Assembly: GCF_022662015.1 (NCBI RefSeq)
Contig: NZ_JAKMCM010000002.1
Span: 434,001 to 498,000 of the forward strand
DNA: 64,000 bases
DNA from: Aestuariivivens sediminicola
GTDB taxonomy: Bacteria; Bacteroidota; Bacteroidia; Flavobacteriales; Flavobacteriaceae
Direction: 5' to 3'
The translations under genes and the position numbers were made by a program. How positions within the stretch are numbered: position 1 is the first letter of the stretch; every line of letters starts with the position of its first letter. Shown here one piece after another: positions 10,859 through 20,360 of this stretch. Below the pieces are notes generated by a model. That model searched no databases and was not told the origin of the DNA. It worked only from the letters and a program-made list of their open reading frames with translations.

Positions 10859-10883
10859 AATCCTGTTTCGACAGGATTTTTTT
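10859..10883 (+). terminator. rho-independent terminator after the LVIVD lipoprotein
   Basis: Perfect 8-bp stem AATCCTGT/ACAGGATT with a TTCG tetraloop followed by T's; 25 bases after the stop codon. Confidence 0.9.
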
Positions 10884-10924
10884 ATATATAATGTTTATCT
10901 TTAGCCGCAACTAAACCAACAACC

Positions 10925-11659
10925 ATGAATACCTCAGAGTCTTTGTTTAAGAAGATTGAAAACGCGAAAGACCTCGATTTTAATCTCATTTTTACAGAAT
11001 CTGTTGACTTATTTAAAAAAGTTTGGTTAAAGGGCTTTATTGTAGTTTCAATTCTTTTTGGATGTGCCATAGTCATAAATCTTGTTTTCGGTATTATTGG
11101 ACTGTCTACTTTTCCTTATAATTTTGAGAATGGATTTGATTTTGAGGCCTTCACCGAACATCAGACCAGAAATTCACTTTATGCCGTACCACAAAATATT
11201 GTTTTAAGTGCTCTCATGATTGGACTGGTTGGAGGTTTTTACAGGATCTGCAGGCAGTTGGTCTTAGGAGAATCTGTGAGCGATGACTATTTTTATTTTT
11301 TGAAGAAGGCGTATTATTCCAAATTGCTGATGTTGGGAATAATATATACGGGCATTGCAACGGTAGCACAGTTACTATATTTCTTTCCCTATATATATGT
11401 TTTTGTACCGCTGTCTTATTTTTCGATAGTTTTTGCAATGAATCACCATTTGACCGAAGTAGAGATCGTAAAGGTCTGTTTTAAAATAGGGCATAAGAAA
11501 TGGTTATTAACATTTGGAACCCTGTTCGTATCAGGGCTTTTGGCAGCTCTTGGCGTCCTGGCATGTGTTATAGGGCTTTTGTTTACCCTATGTCTGGTTT
11601 ATCTGCCTGTATTTTTTATTTATAGAGAGGTCATTGGTTTTGAGGATATAACTACATAG
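10925..11659 (+). CDS. integral membrane protein, first of a tandem paralogous pair
   Basis: A 244-residue membrane protein. The cytoplasmic N-terminus SLFKKIENAKDLDF...ESVDLFKKVWLKGF is followed by about five to six hydrophobic segments. The conserved motif SDDYFYFLKKAYYSKLL is in the middle and EIVKVCFKIGHKKWLLTFG near residue 185. The next gene has the same motifs in the same order, so the two arose by duplication. No catalytic residues are recognisable; similar proteins in flavobacteria are uncharacterised. A TATCTTTA box (10896-10903) lies 21 bases before the start. Function unknown. Confidence 0.75.
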   Translation: MNTSESLFKKIENAKDLDFNLIFTESVDLFKKVWLKGFIVVSILFGCAIVINLVFGIIGLSTFPYNFENGFDFEAFTEHQTRNSLYAVPQNIVLSALMIGLVGGFYRICRQLVLGESVSDDYFYFLKKAYYSKLLMLGIIYTGIATVAQLLYFFPYIYVFVPLSYFSIVFAMNHHLTEVEIVKVCFKIGHKKWLLTFGTLFVSGLLAALGVLACVIGLLFTLCLVYLPVFFIYREVIGFEDITT

Positions 11660-11706
11660 AAATTAACGGTATTAATAAGGAAAGTTTAAAATTAAAATTG
11701 GAAATA

Positions 11707-12474
11707 ATGGATGTAAATACGCTTCTTGAAAAAGTTGAAAATGCCAAAGCTTTAGATTTTGGGGATATTTTTAATAAATCAATTGAACTATTCAAAAAAG
11801 TATGGTTACAAGGATTGATCATGTTGCTTTTAACCGTGGCTTTAATGATTCCCATATATATCGTAATGTATTTTCCACTAATTGCTCTGGGATTATTGGA
11901 TCAGGAGGTACTTCAACATAATGAGGACCTTAATATTGTGATCGCCATTCCTATGATCATTCTTGTTTTATTGATTTCGTTTTTCGCAATGATCATCGGG
12001 TTTGGATTACAATCAGCCTTTTATAGAATATGTAAAAATAAAGACCTCAATGAGATGGGTTCCGACGATTATTTTTATTTCTTCAAAAGACCTTATTTAG
12101 GTAAAACAATTAATTTGGCAATAATGACCTTCGGAATCAGTGTGGTGGCGATGCTGCTTTGTGTATTGCCCTTAATATATGTTATGGTACCCATTGCGTT
12201 AATTACCGTAATTTATGCCCTAAATCCGGATCTTTCGGCATCTGAAATTATAAAAGTCGGATTTAAATTAGGGAATAGAAAATGGGTAATAACATTTGGA
12301 TTGTTAATTGTTTCTTCTATTCTAGCGCAACTGGTAGGCATGCTATTGTGTATTGTGGGAGTCTTCGTAACCGCATCATTCAGTTATTTACCGACGTATT
12401 TCGTGTACAAGGAATCTGTAGGTTTTGAGCCTGCTGCTGATTCAAATACTATTGAAAAATCTGAGGCGTCATAA
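11707..12474 (+). CDS. integral membrane protein, second of a tandem paralogous pair
   Basis: The ATG at 11707 is chosen over an in-frame TTG nine bases upstream because the translation then begins MDVNTLLEKVENAKALDF, in register with the preceding paralogue. The product is 255 residues with about six hydrophobic segments. Shared landmarks with the upstream gene are ELFKKVWLQG, GSDDYFYFFKRPYLGKTI and EIIKVGFKLGNRKWVITFG. It lies 47 bases downstream of its paralogue and is probably co-transcribed. It ends 137 bases before topA. Function unknown. Confidence 0.75.
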   Translation: MDVNTLLEKVENAKALDFGDIFNKSIELFKKVWLQGLIMLLLTVALMIPIYIVMYFPLIALGLLDQEVLQHNEDLNIVIAIPMIILVLLISFFAMIIGFGLQSAFYRICKNKDLNEMGSDDYFYFFKRPYLGKTINLAIMTFGISVVAMLLCVLPLIYVMVPIALITVIYALNPDLSASEIIKVGFKLGNRKWVITFGLLIVSSILAQLVGMLLCIVGVFVTASFSYLPTYFVYKESVGFEPAADSNTIEKSEAS

Positions 12475-12611
12475 TGCGATAAATGGTTTTATATAGCCCT
12501 TAAGAACAACTATAGATACAAGCGTTTTTTCGTAAAAAACAACGGTACGGGAAAGTTGAATTAGGGCCATAAAAAAATTTTCATATACATTTGTAGCTTG
12601 AAAAATCGAGT

Positions 12612-15092
12612 ATGGCAAAGAATTTAGTAATAGTAGAATCACCGGCGAAGGCCAGAACAATTGAAAAATTTTTAGGAAAGGATTTTAAGGTTGAATCGAG
12701 CTTTGGACACATTTCAGATCTTCCCTCCAAGGAGTTAGGTGTGAATGTTGACGGTGATTTTAAGCCAAAATATGAAATATCCAAGGATAAAAGAGCAATA
12801 GTTAAAAAGTTAAAGGAACTTGCCAATAAAGCAGAGACAATTTGGTTGGCCAGTGATGAGGATCGAGAGGGAGAGGCTATAGCCTGGCATCTGGCAGAAG
12901 CCTTAAAATTGGATAAAGCCAGAACCAAGCGAATCGTTTTTCATGAAATAACAAAATCCGCAATTCAAAAGGCCATTGAGAACCCCAGGGGAATTGATTA
13001 TGATTTGGTCGACGCACAGCAGGCGCGTCGGGTGTTGGACAGAATAGTGGGATATGAATTGTCGCCTGTATTATGGCGCAAGGTCAAAGGCGGTTTATCT
13101 GCCGGGCGTGTTCAATCGGTTTCAGTGCGTTTAATTGTAGAGAGAGAGCGTGAAATACAAGACTTTAAACCTGAAGCGTCCTATCGCATTGATGCCGAAT
13201 TTTCAAATGAAGATGGCCAATCCTTTAAAGCGAAACTGCCGAAAAATTTCCCAACAAAAGCCGATGCTCAGCAATTCCTGCAAAAAAATATTTCGGCCCA
13301 ATTTAATGTCGCCGATTTAGAGAAAAAACCGGTAAAAAAATCACCAGCAGCACCTTTTACTACATCAACCCTTCAACAAGAAGCCTCCCGTAAATTATAC
13401 TTTTCAGTGAGCAAGACGATGACCGTAGCCCAGCGCTTATACGAATCGGGTTTAATAACATACATGAGGACCGATAGCGTAAATCTGTCTGATGAAGCGA
13501 GGAGAGGAGCTCAAAAGGAAATAGAAGCAACCTATGGTTCGCGTTACAGTAAACCAAGAAATTACAAAGGAAAAACAAAAGGGGCCCAAGACGCCCATGA
13601 AGCCATACGCCCAACAGATTTTTCAATGTCATCCGTAACGGTAGACAAGGATCAAGCGAGGTTGTACGATTTAATTTGGAAAAGGGCAATTGCGTCTCAA
13701 ATGAGTGAGGCCCAACTGGAAAGAACCAATGTAAAAATTGAAACCACTTCTCACAACGAAACCTTTACGGCCAGTGGAGAGGTGATCACCTTTGATGGAT
13801 TTTTAAAAGTCTATTTAGAAGGTACCGATGATGAATTTGAAGAACAAGATGGGATTCTGCCTGCCCTAAGCGTAAATGAAAGACTATTCAATAATTTCAT
13901 AACAGCCACCGAACGCTATACCCGTCCGCCGGCGCGTTATACCGAGGCATCTTTGGTAAAGAAATTAGAAGAGTTGGGAATTGGAAGACCATCGACCTAT
14001 GCGCCAACCATTTCAACCATTCAAAATAGGAATTATGTAGAAAAGGGAAGTATTGGTGGCGAACCTCGTAAATATGCACAGTTAACATTGAAGAAGGGGG
14101 TGGTGAAAGAAAAAATACTGACTGAAAAGGTAGGATCGGATAAAGGCAAATTGGTGCCCACGGATATAGGGATGATCGTTACAGATTTCCTTGTGAATCA
14201 CTTCGAACATATTTTGGATTACAATTTTACAGCCAAGGTAGAATCGGATTTCGATGATATTGCCGATGGAAAGGAAGATTGGACCCATATGATGAAATCC
14301 TTCTATGCGGATTTTCATCCACAGGTGGAAGATGTTAAGGAAAATGCCGACCGGGAATCAGGGGAACGTATTTTGGGGACCGATCCAAAAACGGGCCGAC
14401 AGGTTAGTGTACGTCTCGGTAAGTTCGGGCCTATGGTTCAAATTGGAACGGTGGAAGACGATGAAAAACCATTGTTTGCGAGTCTTACCCCAGAGCAGCA
14501 ATTAAACAGCATCACTTTTGAGGAGGCAATGGATTTGTTTAAGCTGCCGAAATCTTTAGGCAGTTATAAAGGCGAAAATGTAGAAGTCAATAATGGACGT
14601 TTTGGACCCTATGTAAGATTTGGGAAATCTTTTGTTTCCCTTCCTAACGGAACAGATCCATTAAGTATAGAATTGGATGAGGCCATAGAGCTCATCGAAG
14701 AAAAGAAAAAGGCTGATGCCCCTATTTATATGTATAAGGGGCTACCTGTACAAAAGGGAAAAGGACGTTTCGGACCATTTATTAAATGGAACAATATGTT
14801 CGTGAATGTTGGTAGAAAATACGATTGGGACAATTTATCGGAAGGGGACATCATAGAACTCATTGAAGATAAAATTCAAAAGGAAAAGGATAAACTGGTT
14901 CATAATTGGGCAGATGCAGGGATTCGTGTGGAGAAAGCGCGATGGGGCAGGCACCATGTTATAAAAGGAAAAACGAAAGTAGAACTCGCAAAAACCGTAG
15001 ATGTGAGTCAAATGAGTTTGGATGATGCCAAAGCCATAATCGAAGCCAATTCCACAAAGAAAAAGACGACCAAAAGAAAATCTAAGAAATAA
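12612..15092 (+). CDS. topA: DNA topoisomerase I (type IA)
   Basis: An 826-residue enzyme that relaxes negative supercoils. The N-terminal Toprim domain begins NLVIVESPAKARTIEKFLG and contains the metal-binding ASDEDREGEAIAWHL. The catalytic tyrosine is in GLITYMRTDS (about residue 290). The C-terminal part has three or four small repeats of the GRFGPYVRFG type (about residues 600-740) in place of zinc fingers, as in other Bacteroidota enzymes, and a Lys-rich tail. It precedes the ureohydrolase-like gene and gldKLMN. A TACATTTG -7 box (12586-12593) lies 18 bases before the ATG but lacks a well-spaced TTG. Confidence 0.98.
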   Translation: MAKNLVIVESPAKARTIEKFLGKDFKVESSFGHISDLPSKELGVNVDGDFKPKYEISKDKRAIVKKLKELANKAETIWLASDEDREGEAIAWHLAEALKLDKARTKRIVFHEITKSAIQKAIENPRGIDYDLVDAQQARRVLDRIVGYELSPVLWRKVKGGLSAGRVQSVSVRLIVEREREIQDFKPEASYRIDAEFSNEDGQSFKAKLPKNFPTKADAQQFLQKNISAQFNVADLEKKPVKKSPAAPFTTSTLQQEASRKLYFSVSKTMTVAQRLYESGLITYMRTDSVNLSDEARRGAQKEIEATYGSRYSKPRNYKGKTKGAQDAHEAIRPTDFSMSSVTVDKDQARLYDLIWKRAIASQMSEAQLERTNVKIETTSHNETFTASGEVITFDGFLKVYLEGTDDEFEEQDGILPALSVNERLFNNFITATERYTRPPARYTEASLVKKLEELGIGRPSTYAPTISTIQNRNYVEKGSIGGEPRKYAQLTLKKGVVKEKILTEKVGSDKGKLVPTDIGMIVTDFLVNHFEHILDYNFTAKVESDFDDIADGKEDWTHMMKSFYADFHPQVEDVKENADRESGERILGTDPKTGRQVSVRLGKFGPMVQIGTVEDDEKPLFASLTPEQQLNSITFEEAMDLFKLPKSLGSYKGENVEVNNGRFGPYVRFGKSFVSLPNGTDPLSIELDEAIELIEEKKKADAPIYMYKGLPVQKGKGRFGPFIKWNNMFVNVGRKYDWDNLSEGDIIELIEDKIQKEKDKLVHNWADAGIRVEKARWGRHHVIKGKTKVELAKTVDVSQMSLDDAKAIIEANSTKKKTTKRKSKK

Positions 15093-15287
15093 GAATTGTA
15101 ATTCTACAGGTGATTCGCCCTTAAGATTTTCGTAAACAGTAAATTGATATAAGGATTTTTATTGTATCCGTAATTCTCGATTATTTTAATGTAAATAGGT
15201 GGTAAAAACCATTTATTCTTGTGATATTTGTGTAGTTGACCCCTTAAATGCATTGGGTAAAAATAAAGGCTTACTTAATATTTCGTT

Positions 15288-16454
15288 ATGAATTTTACTT
15301 TCCTTACCCCAGTTTCTGACGTGGTACTTGCTCATAATGAGTTGTTGTCTACTCAAGCTTTAGGTAAAAAGCTTCGCATTCATTCTTCGCAACATGGTAT
15401 ACCGGACCTGGACAATGTGAAGATTGCCATTATAGGTGTATTGGAAAACAGAAATGATGTGAATTATATAGGTGAGGAGTTTCAATTGAATGAGATCAGA
15501 AAGGCCTTTTATGAGCTTTTCCCGGGAAGTTGGACCACGAGTATTGCCGATTTGGGGGATATCCATAAGGGAGAAAGTGTAGAGGACACCTATTTTGCAT
15601 TGAAAACGGCAATTTCAGAATTGATAAGAAAAGATATAATACCTGTAATTATCGGGGGGACACAAGATCTTACTTATGCAAACTACCGGGCTTATGACGA
15701 TATTATACCCATGGTGAACATTGTTAATGTGGATAGTAAATTTGATTTAGGTGATTCCAGTAAGCCCATAAAGAATACTAGCTTTGTAGGTAAAATTATA
15801 TTAGATCAACCTTATAATCTTTTTAACTACGCTACAATAGGCTATCAAACCTATTTTAATTCTCAGGAGGAAATTGATTTAATGGACAGACTTTACTTCG
15901 AAGCGTATAGATTGGGGCAAGTATCAAATGATATTACCCTGGCTGAACCAGTGTTGCGTGACGCGAATTTAGTGAGTATCGATCTCGGATCTGTGAAGAG
16001 TTCAGAATTGAGTTTAAATCAAAAGCACTCCCCAAATGGGCTGGACGGAAAGGAAATATGTGCCATATCTCGATATGCCGGAATAAGCAATAAGGTGTCC
16101 TCATTCGGGGTTTATGAATATAAACCATCAAAGGACGATGAAATAACATCGATGCTGGTGGCGCAAATATTATGGTATTTCATAGAGGGTGTAAACTTCA
16201 GGGTTAAGGATGACGATTTTTCAAATGAAAATAACTTCCAGAAGTTTATAACCTTAGTGGATTCGCAGGAATTGATCTTTTATAAAAGTAATAAAACAGG
16301 ACGTTGGTGGATTGAAATCCCTTTTTTAAACGATGTCAATAATAAATTAAAGAGACATACGTTATTACCTTGCATGCATCAGGATTATGTTGAGGCTTGT
16401 AATAACGTGGTTCCGGACCGATGGTTCAAGGCGTTTCAAAAGAATTGTGTTTGA
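15288..16454 (+). CDS. arginase/formimidoylglutamase-fold protein with degenerate metal site
   Basis: A 388-residue cytoplasmic protein with the ureohydrolase layout: IAIIGVLENR, then DLGDIHKG, IPVIIGGTQDLTYAN, NIVNVDSKFDLGD, VSIDLGSVKSSE. In active arginases these positions read GGGH(D/E), DAHxD and SxDxDxxDP. Here the GGGH histidine is Gln, the DAH histidine is Ser, and the last motif keeps only its first Asp. The Mn-binding site is therefore mostly lost and ordinary ureohydrolase activity is unlikely. Flavobacterial genomes usually call this gene formimidoylglutamase. It lies between topA and gldK, with the gldK promoter starting about 80 bases after its stop. A structural or regulatory role near the gliding operon is only inference. 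Confidence 0.8.
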   Translation: MNFTFLTPVSDVVLAHNELLSTQALGKKLRIHSSQHGIPDLDNVKIAIIGVLENRNDVNYIGEEFQLNEIRKAFYELFPGSWTTSIADLGDIHKGESVEDTYFALKTAISELIRKDIIPVIIGGTQDLTYANYRAYDDIIPMVNIVNVDSKFDLGDSSKPIKNTSFVGKIILDQPYNLFNYATIGYQTYFNSQEEIDLMDRLYFEAYRLGQVSNDITLAEPVLRDANLVSIDLGSVKSSELSLNQKHSPNGLDGKEICAISRYAGISNKVSSFGVYEYKPSKDDEITSMLVAQILWYFIEGVNFRVKDDDFSNENNFQKFITLVDSQELIFYKSNKTGRWWIEIPFLNDVNNKLKRHTLLPCMHQDYVEACNNVVPDRWFKAFQKNCV

Positions 16455-16535
16455 TGAATTTGTGTTGTTCATCGAGTATTTTATCGACGAAATGCTTCTT
16501 TTTTACGATAAAACGTATTTTTTTTAGAAAAAAAG

Positions 16536-16566
16536 TTGCTTATTAAAAAATATATAAATATGTTTA
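16536..16566 (+). promoter_or_regulatory. promoter of the gldKLMN operon
   Basis: TTG (16536-16538), 20-base spacer, TATGTTTA (16559-16566), close to the Bacteroidota consensus TTG-N17-23-TAnnTTTG. The leader to the gldK ATG is about 40 bases. Confidence 0.65.
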
Positions 16567-16608
16567 CGCTCTCAATATTTAAGCTGAATAATTAACCTCG
16601 AGTTTTAC

Positions 16609-17976
16609 ATGGATATGAAGAAGTTTATTTTATTAACCACATTACTAACACTGTTCGCAAGTTGTGGCTCTAAGGATAGAGGCGAACTTGTTGGTGTTAA
16701 AGGAAAGAAGTGGCATCCAGAAAAGCCATATGGTATGGAATTGGTTCCGGGTGGCGCATTTACTATGGGTAAAGCGGACGATGACCTGGCAGGTGTGCAA
16801 AATGCACCGGCAAAAACCGTTACTGTCAGGGCGTTTTATATGGATGAAACGGAAATAACAAACAGTGAGTACCGACAATTTGTAAATTGGGTAAGAGATT
16901 CTATCATAAGAACGAAATTAGCCATATTAGCAGATGAGGTCGGTTTAACTCAAGAAGACGGTGGTATTGGAGAATTCGCATTTAAGGATGCCGATACCGC
17001 TAATATGACCGCGTATGAGAAGTACATGCACGATAACTACTTCGGTTTAGGAGAAGATCCTTACGAAGGCTACAAATTAAATCACGATGTCGACCTGATA
17101 TTTGATACAGCCGAGTATCCGGATGAATATTATTCCGAAGTTATGGATACCATGTATCTGCCCATGGAGGAGTCTTATAACGGACAACGCACCTGGGATG
17201 TTAAAAAGTTCAAGTTCCAATATACCTATATGGACATTCAGAAGGCGGCCAAGGACAGATCCTTAACCCGTAAGGATGTCATAAGAAAAGAAGACGTAGA
17301 AGTATATCCTGATACCACAACCTGGATAAGAGATTTTTCATATTCCTATAATGAACCCATGCACAACGATTACTTTTGGCATGATGCCTATGGCGATTAT
17401 CCGGTAGTTGGAGTGACCTGGAAACAGGCGAAAGCATTTTGTCAGTGGCGTACATTGAACAAAAATGCCTACCAAAAGAGTAAAAAAGGAGCGCATTTCG
17501 TCAATGCTTTCCGATTGCCTTCTGAGGCCGAGTGGGAATATGCGGCAAGAGGTGGCCTGAGAGGTGCAACTTTCCCATGGGGAGGACCTTATGCCAAGAA
17601 TGATAGAGGTTGTTTTATGGCCAACTTTAAACCTGTACGTGGCGACTATGCCGCAGATCAGGCCTTATATACCGTGGAGGCTGACTCCTATGAGCCGAAT
17701 GACTACAATCTGTACAACATGGCTGGGAACGTATCGGAATGGGTAAATGCTTCATACGATCCAGGTTCCTACGAATATGTTTCAACTGTAAATCCTAATG
17801 TAAATGACACGCGAAATCAGCGTAAAGTGGTTCGTGGTGGATCATGGAAAGACGTTGCCTATTTCTTGCAGGTCAGTACAAGAGATTATGAATATGCCGA
17901 TTCGGCAAGATCGTATATAGGATTCAGAACCGTTCAAGATTACATGGGGACAAAAGTGACAAAAAACGGTAAGTAA
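16609..17976 (+). CDS. gldK: GldK, gliding motility / type IX secretion lipoprotein
   Basis: A 455-residue lipoprotein with lipobox LFASC, then KKWHPEKPYGMELVPGGAFTMGK, the start of a formylglycine-generating-enzyme-like (FGE-sulfatase) domain that extends to RVVQDYMG. Landmarks include VVGVTWKQAKAFCQWR, RLPSEAEWEYAARGG, NMAGNVSEWV and VVRGGSWKD. GldK and GldN form the outer-membrane-associated periplasmic ring of the type IX secretion system. The FGE fold is structural in this family. An internal ATG at 16615 (MKKFILLTT) is an equally good start. It is the first gene of gldKLMN, with a promoter about 40-70 bases upstream. Confidence 0.96.
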   Translation: MDMKKFILLTTLLTLFASCGSKDRGELVGVKGKKWHPEKPYGMELVPGGAFTMGKADDDLAGVQNAPAKTVTVRAFYMDETEITNSEYRQFVNWVRDSIIRTKLAILADEVGLTQEDGGIGEFAFKDADTANMTAYEKYMHDNYFGLGEDPYEGYKLNHDVDLIFDTAEYPDEYYSEVMDTMYLPMEESYNGQRTWDVKKFKFQYTYMDIQKAAKDRSLTRKDVIRKEDVEVYPDTTTWIRDFSYSYNEPMHNDYFWHDAYGDYPVVGVTWKQAKAFCQWRTLNKNAYQKSKKGAHFVNAFRLPSEAEWEYAARGGLRGATFPWGGPYAKNDRGCFMANFKPVRGDYAADQALYTVEADSYEPNDYNLYNMAGNVSEWVNASYDPGSYEYVSTVNPNVNDTRNQRKVVRGGSWKDVAYFLQVSTRDYEYADSARSYIGFRTVQDYMGTKVTKNGK

Positions 17977-18052
17977 TTAAATCAAATCAATTATAAACAC
18001 TATTAATTAACCTACTTAAGTATTCATACTTAACATTTAAAAATCGAAAATT

Positions 18053-18688
18053 ATGGCACAGTCAAGAGCAAGTAAAAAGTTTATGAATTTAGCTTATGGT
18101 CTAGGAGCATCAATCGTAATTGTTGGAGCGTTATTCAAAATCATACATTTTGAAATTGGACCGCTAACAGGAAATGTAATGTTAACCATCGGTTTAGTTA
18201 CCGAGGCAATCATCTTTGCAATCTCAGCTTTCGAACCGGTAGACGACGATTTAGATTGGTCTCTGGTATATCCTGAATTAGCTGGAGGAGAAGCAAATAA
18301 AAAAGAACCTAAGGACGCTCAGGGTCTATTATCTAAAAAATTGGATGAGCTATTAAAAGAAGCTAAGATAGATGGCGAATTGTTATCCAGTTTAGGAGAC
18401 AGCATTAAGAATTTCGAAGGTGCTGCCAAGAGTATTTCACCAACGGTAGACTCTATTCAGGCGACTAAGAAATACGGTGAAGAATTGTCATTAGCTGCTG
18501 CTCAGATGGAATCATTAAATAGCTTGTATAAAGTACAGTTGGAAAGTATCAATAAGCAAGCCGCTATTAATGAAGAGTCTGTAGAAAATGCTGCTAAATT
18601 AAAAGAACAAATGCAATCATTGGCATCCAACCTGTCCTCATTGAATGGGGTTTACGGTGGTATGTTGTCTGCAATGAATAAAAGCTAA
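18053..18688 (+). CDS. gldL: GldL, type IX secretion motor subunit
   Basis: A 211-residue inner-membrane protein. Two transmembrane helices lie at about residues 15-33 and 39-60, followed by a long cytoplasmic helical region. Glu51 in the second helix and Glu61 correspond to the acidic residues (E49 and E59 in F. johnsoniae GldL, from memory) implicated in proton flow; Lys29 and His32 also lie in the membrane region. With GldM it forms the proton-driven rotary motor that powers type IX secretion and gliding. It lies 76 bases after gldK and 50 before gldM. Confidence 0.96.
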   Translation: MAQSRASKKFMNLAYGLGASIVIVGALFKIIHFEIGPLTGNVMLTIGLVTEAIIFAISAFEPVDDDLDWSLVYPELAGGEANKKEPKDAQGLLSKKLDELLKEAKIDGELLSSLGDSIKNFEGAAKSISPTVDSIQATKKYGEELSLAAAQMESLNSLYKVQLESINKQAAINEESVENAAKLKEQMQSLASNLSSLNGVYGGMLSAMNKS

Positions 18689-18738
18689 TTAGGGATTTAC
18701 CCAAGTTTATATTAATTAACCAAAAATCCTAATTAGTT

Positions 18739-20298
18739 ATGGCACAAGCAAATTTATCTCCAAGACAGAAGATGATCAATTTGATGTATTTAATATTTAT
18801 AGCGATGCTAGCTTTAAATATGTCGAAAGAAGTCCTTTCTGCCTTTGGATTAATGAACGAAAAATTGACGGAGTCCAATCAAGCGGCTGCCGAACGTAAT
18901 ACTGCTTTTATTGCTAGTCTTGAACAAAAGGCAATAGATCAGAAAGACAAATATGAACCGTTAAAGGACAAGGCCCTTCAAATTAAGGAATTGGCGACTA
19001 ACTTTAACAGTTACCTGGAAGATTTAAAATCAAAGATGTCCAGTACGGTAGACGATCCTACCGATTATGAAATCATGGACAAAGGCGATTATTTGGATGA
19101 AAACTTTTTCAAAGGTGACAAATTGAAACCCGGAGGAGAGGAATTCATGGCACAAATGGCCGCTTTTAGAGATGGTGTAGCTAATGTTTTAGCGGATGAA
19201 CCAGGTATGCAGGACATTGTAAAAGATGTGAACACAAAATTTGGAACTGACCCGGTTAAAAGAGCAGCCGGAGAAGTACACTGGTTAGAACACCACTATA
19301 AAGGTTTCCCACTGGTGGCATCTTTGACAAAAATGACACAACTTCAAGCTGATATTAAAACAACGGAATCTGAAGTGTTATCCAATATGTTACAGGGAAC
19401 ATTGACCAGTGAGGTTTCAATGACAAACTATACAACCTTATTGGAAACGTCGAAATCAGCGTACTTTAATGGAGAGACTTTTGATGGTCAGATTGTTCTG
19501 GGTAGAAAAGATGCTACCACCAAACCAAATAGAGTTGAATTAACTTTAGATGGCAGACCATTAACAGAATCACAATACACCATTGAAGATGGTAAGGTAA
19601 AATTGAGTGTTGGAACCGGTAATCCGGGTGAGCACAAAATTGAAGGAAAACTAATCTTCGCCCAGGATGGCGCTGAAATTGAAGTTCCGGTATCATCTTC
19701 CTTTGCTACAGTTCCAAAACCGAATGCAGCAACTATTTCTGCAGACAAAATGAACGTGGTATATCGTGGTGTTAAAAACCCAATGACCATTTCTTTTGCG
19801 GGAGTTTCCGATAACAATGTATCTGCAAGAGCACAAGGTTTATCTCGGGTTAGCGGAAGTAAGTATGTTATGGATGTGACTACTGTAAAAGGCAGAGAAG
19901 TAACCATTAACGTATCCGGTAAATTACCTGATGGACAAACCGTTAGTGATAATGCTACTTTCAGAATAAAGGATTTACCTAAACCAACAGGAACGATCAG
20001 AGGTGAGGACGGGCAAACAAAAATGCAGCGTCAGAGTCTTGAAATTTCTACTGTCGGTGCGAAATTCGATGATTTCGACTTTGAATTACCATTACGTGTA
20101 ACCGGGTTTAAATTTAAAGTATCAGGTCAACCAACCATTAATGTTAGTGGAAATAAGTTAGACAGCAGAGCGAAAAATGCATTACGCAAAGCCAAACGCG
20201 GATCAGATGTTCAGATATTTGATATCGAGGCTAAAGCAGGAGGTGTTAGTGTTATACTTAAGAAAGTATCACCCGTAATCATTGAGCTTACAAATTAA
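18739..20298 (+). CDS. gldM: GldM, type IX secretion motor shaft
   Basis: A 519-residue protein with one N-terminal membrane helix (about residues 14-32, MYLIFIAMLALNMSKEV) and a long periplasmic part that in the family forms four domains, a helical D1 and Ig-like D2-D4. The helix sits inside the GldL pentamer and the periplasmic shaft reaches the GldK/GldN ring. The start MAQANLSPRQKMINLMYL is the expected family N-terminus. It is followed by a 26-bp-paired hairpin before gldN (see separate entry), so gldN may be expressed at a different level. Confidence 0.96.
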   Translation: MAQANLSPRQKMINLMYLIFIAMLALNMSKEVLSAFGLMNEKLTESNQAAAERNTAFIASLEQKAIDQKDKYEPLKDKALQIKELATNFNSYLEDLKSKMSSTVDDPTDYEIMDKGDYLDENFFKGDKLKPGGEEFMAQMAAFRDGVANVLADEPGMQDIVKDVNTKFGTDPVKRAAGEVHWLEHHYKGFPLVASLTKMTQLQADIKTTESEVLSNMLQGTLTSEVSMTNYTTLLETSKSAYFNGETFDGQIVLGRKDATTKPNRVELTLDGRPLTESQYTIEDGKVKLSVGTGNPGEHKIEGKLIFAQDGAEIEVPVSSSFATVPKPNAATISADKMNVVYRGVKNPMTISFAGVSDNNVSARAQGLSRVSGSKYVMDVTTVKGREVTINVSGKLPDGQTVSDNATFRIKDLPKPTGTIRGEDGQTKMQRQSLEISTVGAKFDDFDFELPLRVTGFKFKVSGQPTINVSGNKLDSRAKNALRKAKRGSDVQIFDIEAKAGGVSVILKKVSPVIIELTN

Positions 20299-20306
20299 AA
20301 TAGAAT

Positions 20307-20339
20307 AACGGCTATAACTTCTAAGGAGTTATAGCTGTT
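20307..20339 (+). other. strong hairpin between gldM and gldN
   Basis: Arms AACGGCTATAACT (20307-20319) and AGTTATAGCTGTT (20327-20339) pair over 13 bp with one G-U, around a seven-base loop. No T run follows, so it is more likely a transcript-stabilising or attenuating element than a classic terminator. It starts nine bases after the gldM stop codon. Confidence 0.6.
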
Positions 20340-20345
20340 ACAAAT

Positions 20346-20360
20346 CTGTGCCAGGCACAG
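20346..20360. repeat. 15-base palindrome upstream of gldN
   Basis: ctgtgccaggcacag is a perfect odd-length palindrome, six bases after the gldM-gldN hairpin and about 130 bases before gldN. It could be a protein-binding site or a second small hairpin. Confidence 0.4.

Noticed and set aside
16609..17976. GldK as the formylglycine-generating enzyme for the sulfatase at 42717.
   Set aside because: The FGE-like domain is standard in GldK of all gliding flavobacteria and has a structural role; sequence features of the type IX component dominate.
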